64,000 bases of DNA. Source: Cohnella xylanilytica (GTDB lineage: Bacteria; Bacillota; Bacilli; Paenibacillales; Paenibacillaceae). This document shows, in pieces, positions 8,892 through 17,255 of this stretch. The translations under genes and the position numbers were made by a program. The notes under the pieces are model-generated. The model was not told the DNA's origin. It saw only the letters and a program-made list of their open reading frames with translations, and searched no databases. How positions within the stretch are numbered: position 1 is the stretch's first letter; each line of letters starts with the position of its first letter. Location: NCBI RefSeq assembly GCF_014212175.1, contig NZ_JACJVR010000005.1, forward strand, positions 1-64,000, written 5' to 3'.

Positions 8892-9692
8892 ATGACGGTT
8901 CTTTACAAGCTGGAGACGTTCGAGGGACCGCTGGATCTGCTGCTTCACTTGATCGACAAAGCGGAGATCGACATCCAGGATATCTCGATCAGCGAGATTA
9001 CGGACCAATATATCGAATACCTGGACGCGATGCAGGAGCTGGAGCTCGACGTGACGAGCGAGTTCCTCGTCATGGCGGCGACGCTGCTCGCCATGAAGAG
9101 CCGAATGCTGCTGCCGAAGCCTCCGGTGACGGACGAGCCCTGGGTGACCGTCGACGAGGACGAGGATCTCGATCCGCGCGAGGAGCTGATCCGCAAGCTG
9201 ATCGAGTACCGGAAGTACAAGGCGATCGCGAGCCAGCTGAGGGAGCAGGAATACGAGCGAAGCCTCGTGTTCACGCGGGATCCCGCCGACCTGGCGCCGT
9301 TCGTGCCGGACGTTCCCCGGAACCCGGTCGAAGGCCTTCACGTGGACGATCTCGTCCGCGCCTTCCGCAAAGTGCTGCGGCGCGTGGCCGGACGCAACCG
9401 CATCTCGGCCATTCAACGGGACGAGATCTCGATCAAGGACCGCATCCGCGACATCATGGACGCGCTTAAGACGAAGGCGGCGGAAGGGGAGAGCAAGGTG
9501 CTGTTCTCCTCCTTGATCGGGGAGCGGATGGACCGGCAGGAAGTCGTCGTCACGTTCCTGGCCATCCTCGAGCTGATGAAGCGGCGCTGGATCGCGTGCT
9601 ACCAGAATCATTTGTTCGACGAGATCGTGCTGTCCTGGACGGGGAAGGAGGTGGCGGAGGATGGACTATTCGAGATTGAAATCGATTCTTGA
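8892..9692 (+). CDS. scpA: Segregation and condensation protein A (kleisin)
   Basis: Bridges the SMC dimer in the chromosome-condensation complex. The N-terminus YKLETFEGPLDLLLHLIDKAEIDIQDI is the characteristic SMC-binding helix region, followed by ISEITDQYIEYL. The acidic linker is at about residues 82-95 and the C-terminal winged helix at about 190-260. The length is 266 aa. Its 3' end overlaps scpB by 32 nt, which implies translational coupling. Confidence 0.95.
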   Translation: MTVLYKLETFEGPLDLLLHLIDKAEIDIQDISISEITDQYIEYLDAMQELELDVTSEFLVMAATLLAMKSRMLLPKPPVTDEPWVTVDEDEDLDPREELIRKLIEYRKYKAIASQLREQEYERSLVFTRDPADLAPFVPDVPRNPVEGLHVDDLVRAFRKVLRRVAGRNRISAIQRDEISIKDRIRDIMDALKTKAAEGESKVLFSSLIGERMDRQEVVVTFLAILELMKRRWIACYQNHLFDEIVLSWTGKEVAEDGLFEIEIDS

Positions 9693-10275
9693 AGGCCTGC
9701 TGTTCGTCTCGGGCGAGGATGGCTTGAGCGCCAAGGCGATCGCCGAAGTCGTCGAGATGGACGTCGACGTCGTGCGGGACGTGCTGCGGGATCTTCAGAG
9801 CGACCTGGCCCGCGACGGCCGGGGAGTCCGCGTCGCCGAGGTGGCGGGCGGCTTCCGGCTGACGACCGCTCCCGAGCACGCTCCCTACTTCGAGAAGCTC
9901 GCCTATTCGCCGGCGCGCTCTTCTTTGTCCCAGGCGGCGCTCGAGACGCTGTCGATTATCGCCTACCGGCAGCCGATCACGCGGATCGAGATCGAAGAGA
10001 TCCGCGGCGTCAAGGCCGACCGGGCGATCCATACGCTGGTCGCGAAGGATCTGATCGAGGAGGTCGGACGGGCGGACGCCCTCGGACGGCCGATCCTGTA
10101 CGGGACGACGAAGTCGTTCCTCGATTACTTCGGCCTCGCCGGCATCGACCAGCTGCCGGATCCGGTCGTCAGCGAATCGGAGGACGAGCTGGAGGAGCGC
10201 ACGAAGCTGCTGTTCGAGAGAATCGAAGGGCGACAGCTGTCGCTCGACGACCTGAGAGCGCTGGAAGCGGAATGA
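9661..10275 (+). CDS. scpB: Segregation and condensation protein B
   Basis: Winged-helix partner of ScpA in the SMC complex; 204 aa. Recognisable segments are LEGLLFVSGEDGLS at the N-terminus, GFRLTT, LSQAALETLSIIAYRQPITR and IRGVKADRAIHTL, then GRPILYGTTKSFLDYFGL near the C-terminus. The ATG at 9661 lies inside scpA, after GGAGGTGGCGGAGG. Confidence 0.95.
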   Translation: MDYSRLKSILEGLLFVSGEDGLSAKAIAEVVEMDVDVVRDVLRDLQSDLARDGRGVRVAEVAGGFRLTTAPEHAPYFEKLAYSPARSSLSQAALETLSIIAYRQPITRIEIEEIRGVKADRAIHTLVAKDLIEEVGRADALGRPILYGTTKSFLDYFGLAGIDQLPDPVVSESEDELEERTKLLFERIEGRQLSLDDLRALEAE

Positions 10276-10343
10276 AGCGTTGGCAACCGAATGAAATTCG
10301 CGAGGAGAAGGCCATACTATCCCCATCGAAAGGCGGGGGAAGT

Positions 10344-11036
10344 ATGGCTTTTGTATGGTTATGGACATTGGCCGCCGCGGCGGCGGCGGCGCTCGTGACG
10401 GCGGCGCTGCTGTCCTCGATCCGCATCCGGGTCCGCTATTCGCGAAGCGGCCGGCTCGATCAGCTCGTCATCGTCGTGCGGGCGCTGTTCGGCCTCGTCC
10501 GGATGCATACGATCGTCCCCTCGATCGCGATTCGGGGCTGGGACATCGTCTATAACCAGAAGTACCGGACGGAAGCGGGGACGTTCGGCGGACGAGCCCA
10601 GAAGAAGCGCCGCTTGTCCTGGAGGACGATCGTCCGCTACCGGGGCGTCATGGAGGACCTCGTGACGTCGGCGGGAGAATTCAAGCGGTGGACGCGGCGG
10701 ACGCTGCGCAAGCTGGAGTGCACCCGGTGGAGGATGGACGTGACGGTCGGAACGGGAGACGCGGCGCTGACGGGCGTCGTGTCCGGGCTGTTCTGGAGCG
10801 TTCTCGGCTGCGCCGTCGCGGCGACGGGACAATTCACGACGCTGCGGACCCATCCGCACGGCAGCGTGAAGCCGGTCTATTCCGGGGAAGAATTCACCCT
10901 CGTCTGGGAAGCGGACTTCCGCATGAGCATGGGCACGGCCTTGCTCTGCGGCATGCGGCTGGGCACGAGGGCGCTGAAGCTCGGCAAGACGCTGAAGGCG
11001 ATGAGAAGGTGGGCGGCGCAGCCCGATCGCGCATGA
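10344..11036 (+). CDS. ytfI: DUF2953-type membrane-associated protein (YtfI-like)
   Basis: Protein of 230 aa with one N-terminal membrane helix (about residues 2-26, Ala-rich), a basic middle, and a second hydrophobic stretch near residues 135-160. It resembles B. subtilis YtfI, encoded beside ytfJ, which belongs to an uncharacterised sporulation-associated family. The ATG at 10344 is preferred to the one at 10272 because AGGCGGGGGA precedes it and the shorter product starts directly with the helix. The biochemical role is unknown. Confidence 0.7.
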   Translation: MAFVWLWTLAAAAAAALVTAALLSSIRIRVRYSRSGRLDQLVIVVRALFGLVRMHTIVPSIAIRGWDIVYNQKYRTEAGTFGGRAQKKRRLSWRTIVRYRGVMEDLVTSAGEFKRWTRRTLRKLECTRWRMDVTVGTGDAALTGVVSGLFWSVLGCAVAATGQFTTLRTHPHGSVKPVYSGEEFTLVWEADFRMSMGTALLCGMRLGTRALKLGKTLKAMRRWAAQPDRA

Positions 11037-11054
11037 GGGGAGAGCCCGAGGCCC

Positions 11055-11084
11055 GAATAGAATCGCCGGCGGACAGGCAAGCTA
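11055..11084 (+). promoter_or_regulatory. Candidate forespore (sigma-F type) promoter for ytfJ
   Basis: GAATA (11055-11059), a 16-bp spacer and GGCAAGCTA (11076-11084). The -10 matches the sigma-F pattern GGHRARHTR at every position; the -35 matches at 4 of 5. Bacillus ytfJ is expressed in the forespore, consistent with this. Confidence 0.5.
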
Positions 11085-11107
11085 ACGGGAGAAAGGAGGA
11101 TTCCACA

Positions 11108-11611
11108 ATGTCCGAGCATCCGATTCAAGGCCTAATGCAGACTGCCATGGAAAACATCAAGGAAATGGTCGACGTCAACACGATCGTCGGCGAGCCGGTT
11201 CAAACCCCCGACGGCAGCGTCATCATGCCGATCTCCAAGGTCGGCTTCGGCTTCGCGGCGGGCGGCAGCGAATTTATGGGAATGGACGACGCGGGAGCCC
11301 ACGGCCATTCGAACGCCGGAGGAGCGCACGGCGGCGAGAACGGCAAGAACGCGCACAACGCGTCGGTCCAAATGCCGTTCGGCGGAGGAAGCGGCGGCGG
11401 GGTCTCGATCACTCCGATCGCCTTCTTGGTCGTCGGCACGCAGGGCGTCAAGGTCGTCCCCCTCGACAACCAGACCCATCTGTTCGAACGGCTGATCGAT
11501 TCGGCTCCCCAGTGGGTGGACAAGATCCAATCGCTGTTCCAGCGCAACGGAAGCGAGACCGCAAGCGAACAGATCGCGATCCGTTCTTCCAACAACAGCA
11601 GCCTCATGTAA
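11108..11611 (+). CDS. ytfJ: Spore protein YtfJ (GerW family)
   Basis: Forespore protein of 167 aa that in Bacillus is needed for functional SleB in spores and for germination. The conserved N-terminal half runs from IQGLMQTAMENIKEMVDVNTIVG to SKVGFGFAAGGSEF. The central 45 residues are Gly/His/Asn-rich (low complexity), and the C-terminal domain contains SITPIAFLVVGTQGVKVVPL. The ribosome site is AAAGGAGG. It is followed by a clear terminator. sleB itself is not in this window (see findings). Confidence 0.9.
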   Translation: MSEHPIQGLMQTAMENIKEMVDVNTIVGEPVQTPDGSVIMPISKVGFGFAAGGSEFMGMDDAGAHGHSNAGGAHGGENGKNAHNASVQMPFGGGSGGGVSITPIAFLVVGTQGVKVVPLDNQTHLFERLIDSAPQWVDKIQSLFQRNGSETASEQIAIRSSNNSSLM

Positions 11612-11637
11612 CGCGCGCGGGGTCCGCCGACTCCGCT

Positions 11638-11660
11638 CCGGCCGCAAGGCCGGTTTTTTT
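11638..11660 (+). terminator. Intrinsic terminator after ytfJ
   Basis: Six-pair stem CCGGCC / GGCCGG with a GCAA tetraloop, followed by seven T residues. Confidence 0.85.
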
Positions 11661-11663
11661 GTT

Positions 11664-11692
11664 GAATCATTTGGGACACGCCTACATAAATT
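11664..11692 (+). promoter_or_regulatory. Candidate sigma-E promoter for dacB-spmAB
   Basis: GAATCAT (11664-11670), a 14-bp spacer and CATAAATT (11685-11692). The -10 agrees with the sigma-E consensus CATACAHT at 7 of 8 positions. The Bacillus dacB-spmA-spmB operon is mother-cell expressed. Confidence 0.5.
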
Positions 11693-11751
11693 GAAGGTAG
11701 AGATCCTTAAGCAGCGGCGGCTCTTCGCAACCAAGGAGGACGAATTCACGA

Positions 11752-12903
11752 ATGACCCGTATCCGAACCCGCAACCGTACCCGAACATGCCTTCGCGCCG
11801 GCGGACGAATCGGCAGGTTAGGGCCGCTTCTCCGAAAATCGGCTCTGCTGGCCCTCCTACCGGCCATCGCGTGGACCGCTTGGCCTTCGGCCGCATCGGC
11901 CAAGCCCGGTCAAGGAACCGACGGCCCCGGAACGCATGCCCAAGCGGCTTCCCTGGTCGACGTGACGTCGGGCCGGGTGCTCTACAGCCGCAACGGCGAC
12001 AAGGAGATGCGAATCGCCAGCCTGACGAAGATCATGACGGCGATCGTCGCGATCGAGCACGGCAAGCTGGGCGATACCGTCACCGTCAGCCGGCGGGCCG
12101 CGGGCAAGGAGGGCTCCTCGCTGTATTTGAAGGCGGGGGAGAAGATCAAGCTGGAGAACTTGCTGTACGGGCTTATGCTGCGTTCCGGCAACGACGCCGC
12201 CGAAGCGATCGCGGAGCACGTCGGCGGCTCGCTCGACGGCTTCGTGTACCTGATGAACCGCAAAGCCGAGGAGCTCGGGCTGTCGCACAGCCATTTCGCC
12301 AACCCGCACGGTCTCGACCAGCCGGGACATTACTCGTCGGCCAACGACCTCGCCGCGCTGACGGCGTACGCGCTGCATAACGAAGCGTTCCGCGCCATCG
12401 TGAGGACGAAGGTGAGGACCGCTCCGAACCCGCACGAGCAATGGGATTATAAATGGGTGAACAAAAACAAGATGCTCTTCATGTACGACGGTGCCGACGG
12501 AGTGAAGACGGGGTATACGAAGCTGGCGCTGCGGTGCCTCGTCACCTCCGCCACTCGCGGCGGGCAGCAGCTCGTCGCCGTCACGCTGAACGACCGCGAC
12601 GACTGGGCCGACCACCGGAGGATGCTCGATTACGGCTTCGCCCGTTATCCGCTTCAGCGCGTCGTCGCCAAGGGGGACCCGGTCTCCGGTTACCCGTTCG
12701 CGTCGCTCGGCGACTTCCGGTACCCGTTCGCCGCCGGCGAGCGGGACAAGCTGGAATCGAAGCTCGCCCCGCTCGACCCGTCGAGCGTCGAGTACCGATT
12801 CGGCTACCGAGGCAAGATGATCTTCCGGCTGAACGGCAAGGACATCGGCGCGGTGGGCTTGAAGGCGATACCCGCCGAACCGCCGGCGGCGGCCGGCGAA
12901 TGA
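11752..12903 (+). CDS. dacB: Sporulation-type D-alanyl-D-alanine carboxypeptidase
   Basis: Penicillin-binding protein 5 family enzyme that trims the terminal D-Ala from peptidoglycan stem peptides; in this gene context it acts on spore cortex. The active-site motifs are S90-LTK, S145-GN and K252-TG. The N-terminus is a long basic stretch followed by a signal peptide (hydrophobic at about residues 30-49, ending ASA). The length is 383 aa. AAGGAGGAC precedes the ATG. dacB-spmA-spmB-rluB-resA is the same order as in B. subtilis. Confidence 0.93.
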   Translation: MTRIRTRNRTRTCLRAGGRIGRLGPLLRKSALLALLPAIAWTAWPSAASAKPGQGTDGPGTHAQAASLVDVTSGRVLYSRNGDKEMRIASLTKIMTAIVAIEHGKLGDTVTVSRRAAGKEGSSLYLKAGEKIKLENLLYGLMLRSGNDAAEAIAEHVGGSLDGFVYLMNRKAEELGLSHSHFANPHGLDQPGHYSSANDLAALTAYALHNEAFRAIVRTKVRTAPNPHEQWDYKWVNKNKMLFMYDGADGVKTGYTKLALRCLVTSATRGGQQLVAVTLNDRDDWADHRRMLDYGFARYPLQRVVAKGDPVSGYPFASLGDFRYPFAAGERDKLESKLAPLDPSSVEYRFGYRGKMIFRLNGKDIGAVGLKAIPAEPPAAAGE

Positions 12904-12933
12904 AGGCATAGGTGAACAAAGGAGGCGATCGCG

Positions 12934-13557
12934 ATGGTGAACTGGATCTGGCTCGGCATGATTCTGTTCAGCGTCGTCTATGCCGCCGCGAACGGGCGGG
13001 TGCAGCAGGTGACCGAAGCCGCGTTCTCCGGCGCCCAGACCGGCGTAACGGTCTGCATCGGCTTGATCAGCATTCTCGTGTTCTGGCTCGGGCTTATGCG
13101 GATCGCCGAAGCGTCCGGGCTCGTGGCCAAGCTGGCCCGGGCGGTCGCTCCGGCCGTCCGCTGGCTGTTCCCGGACGTTCCGCGGGATCACCCCGCGTTC
13201 GGCTACATCCTCTCCAACATGAGCGCCAACCTGCTCGGGCTCGGCAACGCGGCGACGCCGATGGGCATCCGCGCGATGCAGGAGCTGCAGAAGCTGAACC
13301 CCGACCCGAACACCGCCACCCCGGCCATGTGCACGCTGCTCGCGCTCAATACGGCCAGCATCACGCTCGTGCCGACCACCTTGATCGCGATCCGAATGAA
13401 TTTCGGGTCGCAGCACCCGACCGACATCGTCGCTTCGACGCTGCTCGCGACGATCGTCTCGACCGGCGCGGCCATCCTCGCCGACCGCTGGTACCGATAC
13501 CGCAGCGGCCCGCCCCCTCTTATGATTCCATCCGCGACCGAGACGAAAGGAGGCTGA
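12934..13557 (+). CDS. spmA: Spore maturation protein A
   Basis: Membrane protein of 207 aa with nucleoside-recognition (gate) domain features, needed together with SpmB for full spore-core dehydration in Bacillus. There are about five hydrophobic helices. Conserved stretches include FWLGLMRIAEASGL and MSANLLGLGNAATPMGIRAM. The ribosome site AAGGAGGCG lies before the ATG. It is 30 bp after dacB and 3 bp before spmB. Confidence 0.92.
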   Translation: MVNWIWLGMILFSVVYAAANGRVQQVTEAAFSGAQTGVTVCIGLISILVFWLGLMRIAEASGLVAKLARAVAPAVRWLFPDVPRDHPAFGYILSNMSANLLGLGNAATPMGIRAMQELQKLNPDPNTATPAMCTLLALNTASITLVPTTLIAIRMNFGSQHPTDIVASTLLATIVSTGAAILADRWYRYRSGPPPLMIPSATETKGG

Positions 13558-13560
13558 ACC

Positions 13561-14091
13561 GTGGTCTCCTTTCTTCATGCCTTGTCGGCCTGGTCCATTC
13601 CGATCATGATCGTGCTTATCCCGCTCTACGCGGCGTTCCGCAAAGTGCCCGTCTACGAGACGTTCATCGACGGGGCGAAGGACGGCTTCCAGACGGCGGT
13701 GAGCATCATCCCGCATCTTGTCGGGATGATGACCGCCATCGGCATGTTCCGCGCCTCCGGGGCGATGGACGCGATGCTCGGCCTCGTCCGCCCGTTGTTC
13801 GAGCGGATCGGCATCCCGGGCGAAGTGCTGCCGCTCGGCCTGCTGCGGCCGATCAGCGGCTCCGGCTCCCTCGCCTACGTCACCGATCTGATCAAGACGC
13901 ACGGTCCGGACTCGATGATCGCCCGGATCGCCTCCACGATTCAAGGAAGCACCGACACGACCCTCTACGTGCTGACCGTCTACTTCGGCGCGATCGGCAT
14001 CCGCAAAACCCGCTACGCCCTGAAGGTCGGCCTGTTCTCCGACGCCGTCGGCTTCTTCGCCGCGGCGGCGGCCTGCTGGCTGTTGTTTTAA
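13561..14091 (+). CDS. spmB: Spore maturation protein B
   Basis: Partner of SpmA; 176 aa, multi-pass membrane protein of the same family. Conserved segments are FIDGAKDGFQTAVSIIPHLVGM, LLRPISGSGSLAYV and IQGSTDTTLYVLTVYFG. It starts with GTG after AAAGGAGGC, immediately downstream of spmA, so the two are probably translated together. Confidence 0.92.
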   Translation: MVSFLHALSAWSIPIMIVLIPLYAAFRKVPVYETFIDGAKDGFQTAVSIIPHLVGMMTAIGMFRASGAMDAMLGLVRPLFERIGIPGEVLPLGLLRPISGSGSLAYVTDLIKTHGPDSMIARIASTIQGSTDTTLYVLTVYFGAIGIRKTRYALKVGLFSDAVGFFAAAAACWLLF

Positions 14092-14131
14092 GCCCGTCCG
14101 CAAGGTATGATGGGTGTTGAGGTGAATGTCA

Positions 14132-14869
14132 TTGGAACGTCTGCAGAAGATTCTCGCGAACGCCGGCGTCGCATCGCGGCGCAAGTGCGAAGAGCTGATC
14201 ACGGCCGGCAAGGTGACGGTCAACGACAAGGTCGTGACGGAACTCGGCGCGAAGGCCGATCCCTTCGTCGACGTCATCGCGGTGAACGGCAGGAAGATCA
14301 AGAACGAATCGAAGGTTTACCTGATTTTCAACAAGCCCAAGGGCGTCATTACGAGCTTGAGCGATCCGAAGGGGCGCTCGATCGTCGCGGACTACCTGAA
14401 GGACGTCAAGGAGCGGGTGTACCCCGTCGGACGGCTGGATTACGATACGGAGGGGCTGCTGCTCCTGACCAACGACGGAGACCTGGCGCATAAGCTGACC
14501 CACCCGAAGCACCACGTGCCGAAGACGTACCTGGCGACCGTCGAGCGGATTCCGCACGGCGACGCGCTGGCCAAGCTGGCCAAGGGCATCAAGCTGGAGG
14601 ACGGCATGACCGCTCCCGCCGAGGTCGAATACCACGACGTCGATCCCGACAACAAGCAGGCGACGATCTCGATTACGATCCGCGAGGGCCGCAACCGGCA
14701 GGTGCGCCGTATGTTCGAAGCGATCCATCATCCGGTCATCCGGCTGAAGCGGATCGCGTTCGGCGGCATTACGCTGGACAACCTGCAGAGGGGCAAGTAC
14801 CGCAAGCTGACCAAGGAAGAGCTGCTCGCGCTTCGTGCGGCGGCCGAATCTGCGCCGGATCGTGATTGA
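14132..14869 (+). CDS. rluB: 23S rRNA pseudouridine synthase, RluB/RsuA family
   Basis: Isomerises uridine in 23S rRNA helix 89 (family knowledge). An S4 RNA-binding domain at about residues 1-60 (ERLQKILANAGVASRRKCEEL) is followed by the catalytic domain with GRLDYDTEGLLLLT; the GRLD aspartate is about residue 103. The motif GRNRQVRRMFEAIHHPV is near residue 190. I place the start at TTG 14132 because GAGGTGA at 14119-14125 is well spaced for it and too close to the ATG at 14126. Confidence 0.93.
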   Translation: MERLQKILANAGVASRRKCEELITAGKVTVNDKVVTELGAKADPFVDVIAVNGRKIKNESKVYLIFNKPKGVITSLSDPKGRSIVADYLKDVKERVYPVGRLDYDTEGLLLLTNDGDLAHKLTHPKHHVPKTYLATVERIPHGDALAKLAKGIKLEDGMTAPAEVEYHDVDPDNKQATISITIREGRNRQVRRMFEAIHHPVIRLKRIAFGGITLDNLQRGKYRKLTKEELLALRAAAESAPDRD

Positions 14870-14887
14870 AGTCACACAATGTTCAAA

Positions 14888-14926
14888 ACCGGAGGTCGGG
14901 ACGGTCGTCCCTGGCCCCGGTATTTT
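14888..14926 (+). terminator. Intrinsic terminator after rluB
   Basis: A long bulged stem ACCGG-a-GGTC-GGGAC / GTCCC-t-GGCC-CCGGT is followed by ATTTT. A TATAAT at 14930-14935 directly after it may serve resA, but no -35 is evident. Confidence 0.8.
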
Positions 14927-15002
14927 CGTTATAATCGAGTAAAACGGTTACGATTCCCATTCCGGGGCGGATCCGTCAGCCCAATCGTACGGTGGTGATA
15001 AC

Positions 15003-15530
15003 GTGAAGCGTTACCGCAAACCCATTCAATACGTCATTCTGGCGTTCGTCATCCTGATCGGCGGATACGCGATCGGCCGCTCGTTCTTCCACTCGAAGGA
15101 AGTGCTGAAGGCCGGAAGCGAGGCCCCGTCGTTCGTTCTGGCCGATCTGCAGGGCGAGACGCATTCGTTGGAGTCGTACCGGGGCAAGCCTCTCGTGCTC
15201 AATTTCTGGGGGACGTTCTGTCCGCCTTGCCGCAACGAGATGCCTGCTCTGCAGGCCGAATACGACAAATGGAAGGACCAGGGGCTCCAGCTGGTCGGCA
15301 TCAACCTGAGCGAGGACCGGATCACGGTGCAGAGATTCGCTTCGGGAGTCGGGGCGTACTTCCCGATCCTGCTCGACAGGAACAAGAAGACGGAGAAGCT
15401 GTACGGCCTGAAGGAATACCCGACGACGTACTTCATCTCGGCGGACGGGGTCATTCAGGACGTCGTCGTCGGGGGACCGATGAGCGAGGAAGACATCGAC
15501 TCGCGGATCCGGAAGCTGTTCCAACAGTAG
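15003..15530 (+). CDS. resA: Thiol-disulfide oxidoreductase ResA
   Basis: Membrane-anchored, outward-facing thioredoxin-like protein that reduces the CXXC of apocytochrome c before heme attachment. It has an N-terminal anchor at about residues 10-27 and a thioredoxin fold with active site FWGTFCPPC (C73, C76). Bacillus ResA has CEPC; here Glu is replaced by Pro, while the nearby Glu (E79, equivalent to Glu80) is kept. The length is 175 aa with a GTG start. It is the first gene of resABCDE. Confidence 0.93.
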   Translation: MKRYRKPIQYVILAFVILIGGYAIGRSFFHSKEVLKAGSEAPSFVLADLQGETHSLESYRGKPLVLNFWGTFCPPCRNEMPALQAEYDKWKDQGLQLVGINLSEDRITVQRFASGVGAYFPILLDRNKKTEKLYGLKEYPTTYFISADGVIQDVVVGGPMSEEDIDSRIRKLFQQ

Positions 15531-15578
15531 TAACGCGTCCAGCGCGAACGTTCGCTTTAAATTAGGAGGCTGTGTCGG

Positions 15579-17255
15579 TTGTTTCAGAACACCAAATGCG
15601 AATGCGGACACCAGAATCCGACGGGGACGGTCCTCTGCGAATCGTGCGGCAAGCCGCTCGTGGAGGACCTGCCTCTCGACAGTCCGCTCGAGATGAGATA
15701 CGACGGCGCCGCCAGACGCTCGCAGAAGGCCAACCCGGATCTGATCGACCGGGTCTGGAACTTCTTCTCGTCGGTGAAGATCGCCGTCTATTTGATCGTC
15801 ATCACGCTCATAGGCGCCGCCATCGGCACGATCTATCCGCAGGAGAACACGTTCATCAACCTCGACGATCCCGCCCAGTACTATAAGGACACGTACGGGA
15901 CGTGGGGACAGATCTATCAAACGCTCGGCTTCTCCCGCACGTACGAGTCGTGGTGGTTCGTCGGGCTGCTCGTCATGATCGGAACGTCGCTCGTCATCTG
16001 CAGCCTCGACCGGGTGCTGCCGCTGTACAAGGCGCTGTCGAAGCAGCAGGTGCGCAAGCACCTGACGTTCATCAACCGTCAGCAGACGGTCTACAGCGGA
16101 ACGCTGGAGCAGGACCCGGAAGCATGGACCGCGGCCTTCGAGCAGCAGCTGAAGCGCAAGCGCTACCGCGTCTGGCGCGACGGCACCGCGCTGCTGGCCG
16201 AGAAGAACCGGTTCAGCCGCTGGGGGCCGTACATCAACCATATCGGGCTGATCGTCTTCCTGCTCGCCGTCCTCGGCCGCGGAGTGCCCGCCTGGCACAT
16301 GGACCAGTACGTGTCCATCGACGAAGGGCAGACGAAGCCGATTCCGAACACGAACTATTACGTGAAGAACGAGAAGTTCACCGTCGAGTTCTACAAGGAC
16401 GAGGAGCTTCCCGAAGGGCTGAAGGGAACGAACCGGGCGAAGCTGTACGAGACGAAGGCGGTCCTGTACGCTTGCACGCAATATTGCGACGATCCGGTGA
16501 AGGACCCGGTGCTGACCGAAGTCGAGAAGCACGACATTCATGTCAACAGCCCGCTCTCTTATAAAGGGTTGAAATTATACCAATACAATTACGAGGAACG
16601 GATTCGCCTGATCTCGGTCCGTCCGATGCTCGTCGATTCGCAGACCGGACAATCGTACGGTCCGTTCGACCTGCCGATGAACAATCCGCCATTGACTTAT
16701 AAGGCCGGGCCTTATACGCTGAAATTAAGCGACGTTTTCCCCGATTTTGGCATGGACGAGCAGAATCGGCCGATGACGAAGTCGCGCGATCCGAACAATC
16801 CCGCGTTCGTCTTCATCGTGACGGGCCCCGGCCTGCCCGAAGACGGAGAGATCTATATCTACTTCCCGCTGCCGACCGCCGAAGACAAGACGCTTCAGCA
16901 GCAGATCAACGCCAGCTTCCAGAAGAGCGGCAACAATTCCGGAAGGTTCTCCTTCCAGGTCGGGAAGATGGAGAACGTCAAGTTCTCGCAATACACGACT
17001 TATCTGAACGTGCGCGTCGACCGCGCGATGCCGTACATCTGGGTCGGCGCGGCCATCTCGATGATCGGTCTCGTCATGGGCTTCTACTGGCAGCACCGCC
17101 GCATCTGGCTGCGGATCGACGACGGGAAGCTCTCGCTGGGCGCCCATACGAACAAGAATACGTACGGCATTCGGGCCGAAGTGGCCGCCGCGCTGGGCAA
17201 GACCGGTATCCAGGTCGATCCCAAGGCGTTGGATAACAGGAGGAATACACGTTGA
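15579..17255 (+). CDS. resB: Cytochrome c biogenesis protein ResB with N-terminal zinc-ribbon
   Basis: Subunit of the System II cytochrome c synthase with ResC. There are three N-proximal membrane helices (about residues 62-85, 120-140 and 205-228), a large extracytoplasmic domain at about 230-480, and a last helix near 490-510. Unlike the Bacillus protein as remembered, the first 30 residues form a small zinc-ribbon-like module with C7, C9, C20 and C23 (CECG ... CESCG). The start is TTG after TAGGAGGC; 558 aa. It overlaps the resC start by 4 nt. Confidence 0.92.
   Translation: MFQNTKCECGHQNPTGTVLCESCGKPLVEDLPLDSPLEMRYDGAARRSQKANPDLIDRVWNFFSSVKIAVYLIVITLIGAAIGTIYPQENTFINLDDPAQYYKDTYGTWGQIYQTLGFSRTYESWWFVGLLVMIGTSLVICSLDRVLPLYKALSKQQVRKHLTFINRQQTVYSGTLEQDPEAWTAAFEQQLKRKRYRVWRDGTALLAEKNRFSRWGPYINHIGLIVFLLAVLGRGVPAWHMDQYVSIDEGQTKPIPNTNYYVKNEKFTVEFYKDEELPEGLKGTNRAKLYETKAVLYACTQYCDDPVKDPVLTEVEKHDIHVNSPLSYKGLKLYQYNYEERIRLISVRPMLVDSQTGQSYGPFDLPMNNPPLTYKAGPYTLKLSDVFPDFGMDEQNRPMTKSRDPNNPAFVFIVTGPGLPEDGEIYIYFPLPTAEDKTLQQQINASFQKSGNNSGRFSFQVGKMENVKFSQYTTYLNVRVDRAMPYIWVGAAISMIGLVMGFYWQHRRIWLRIDDGKLSLGAHTNKNTYGIRAEVAAALGKTGIQVDPKALDNRRNTR

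Noticed and set aside
11857-14301. Very long open frame on the minus strand across dacB-spmAB
   Set aside because: It is the antisense of genes with strong family motifs. Its product is His/Arg/Asp-rich without domains, a usual by-product of high-GC codon use.
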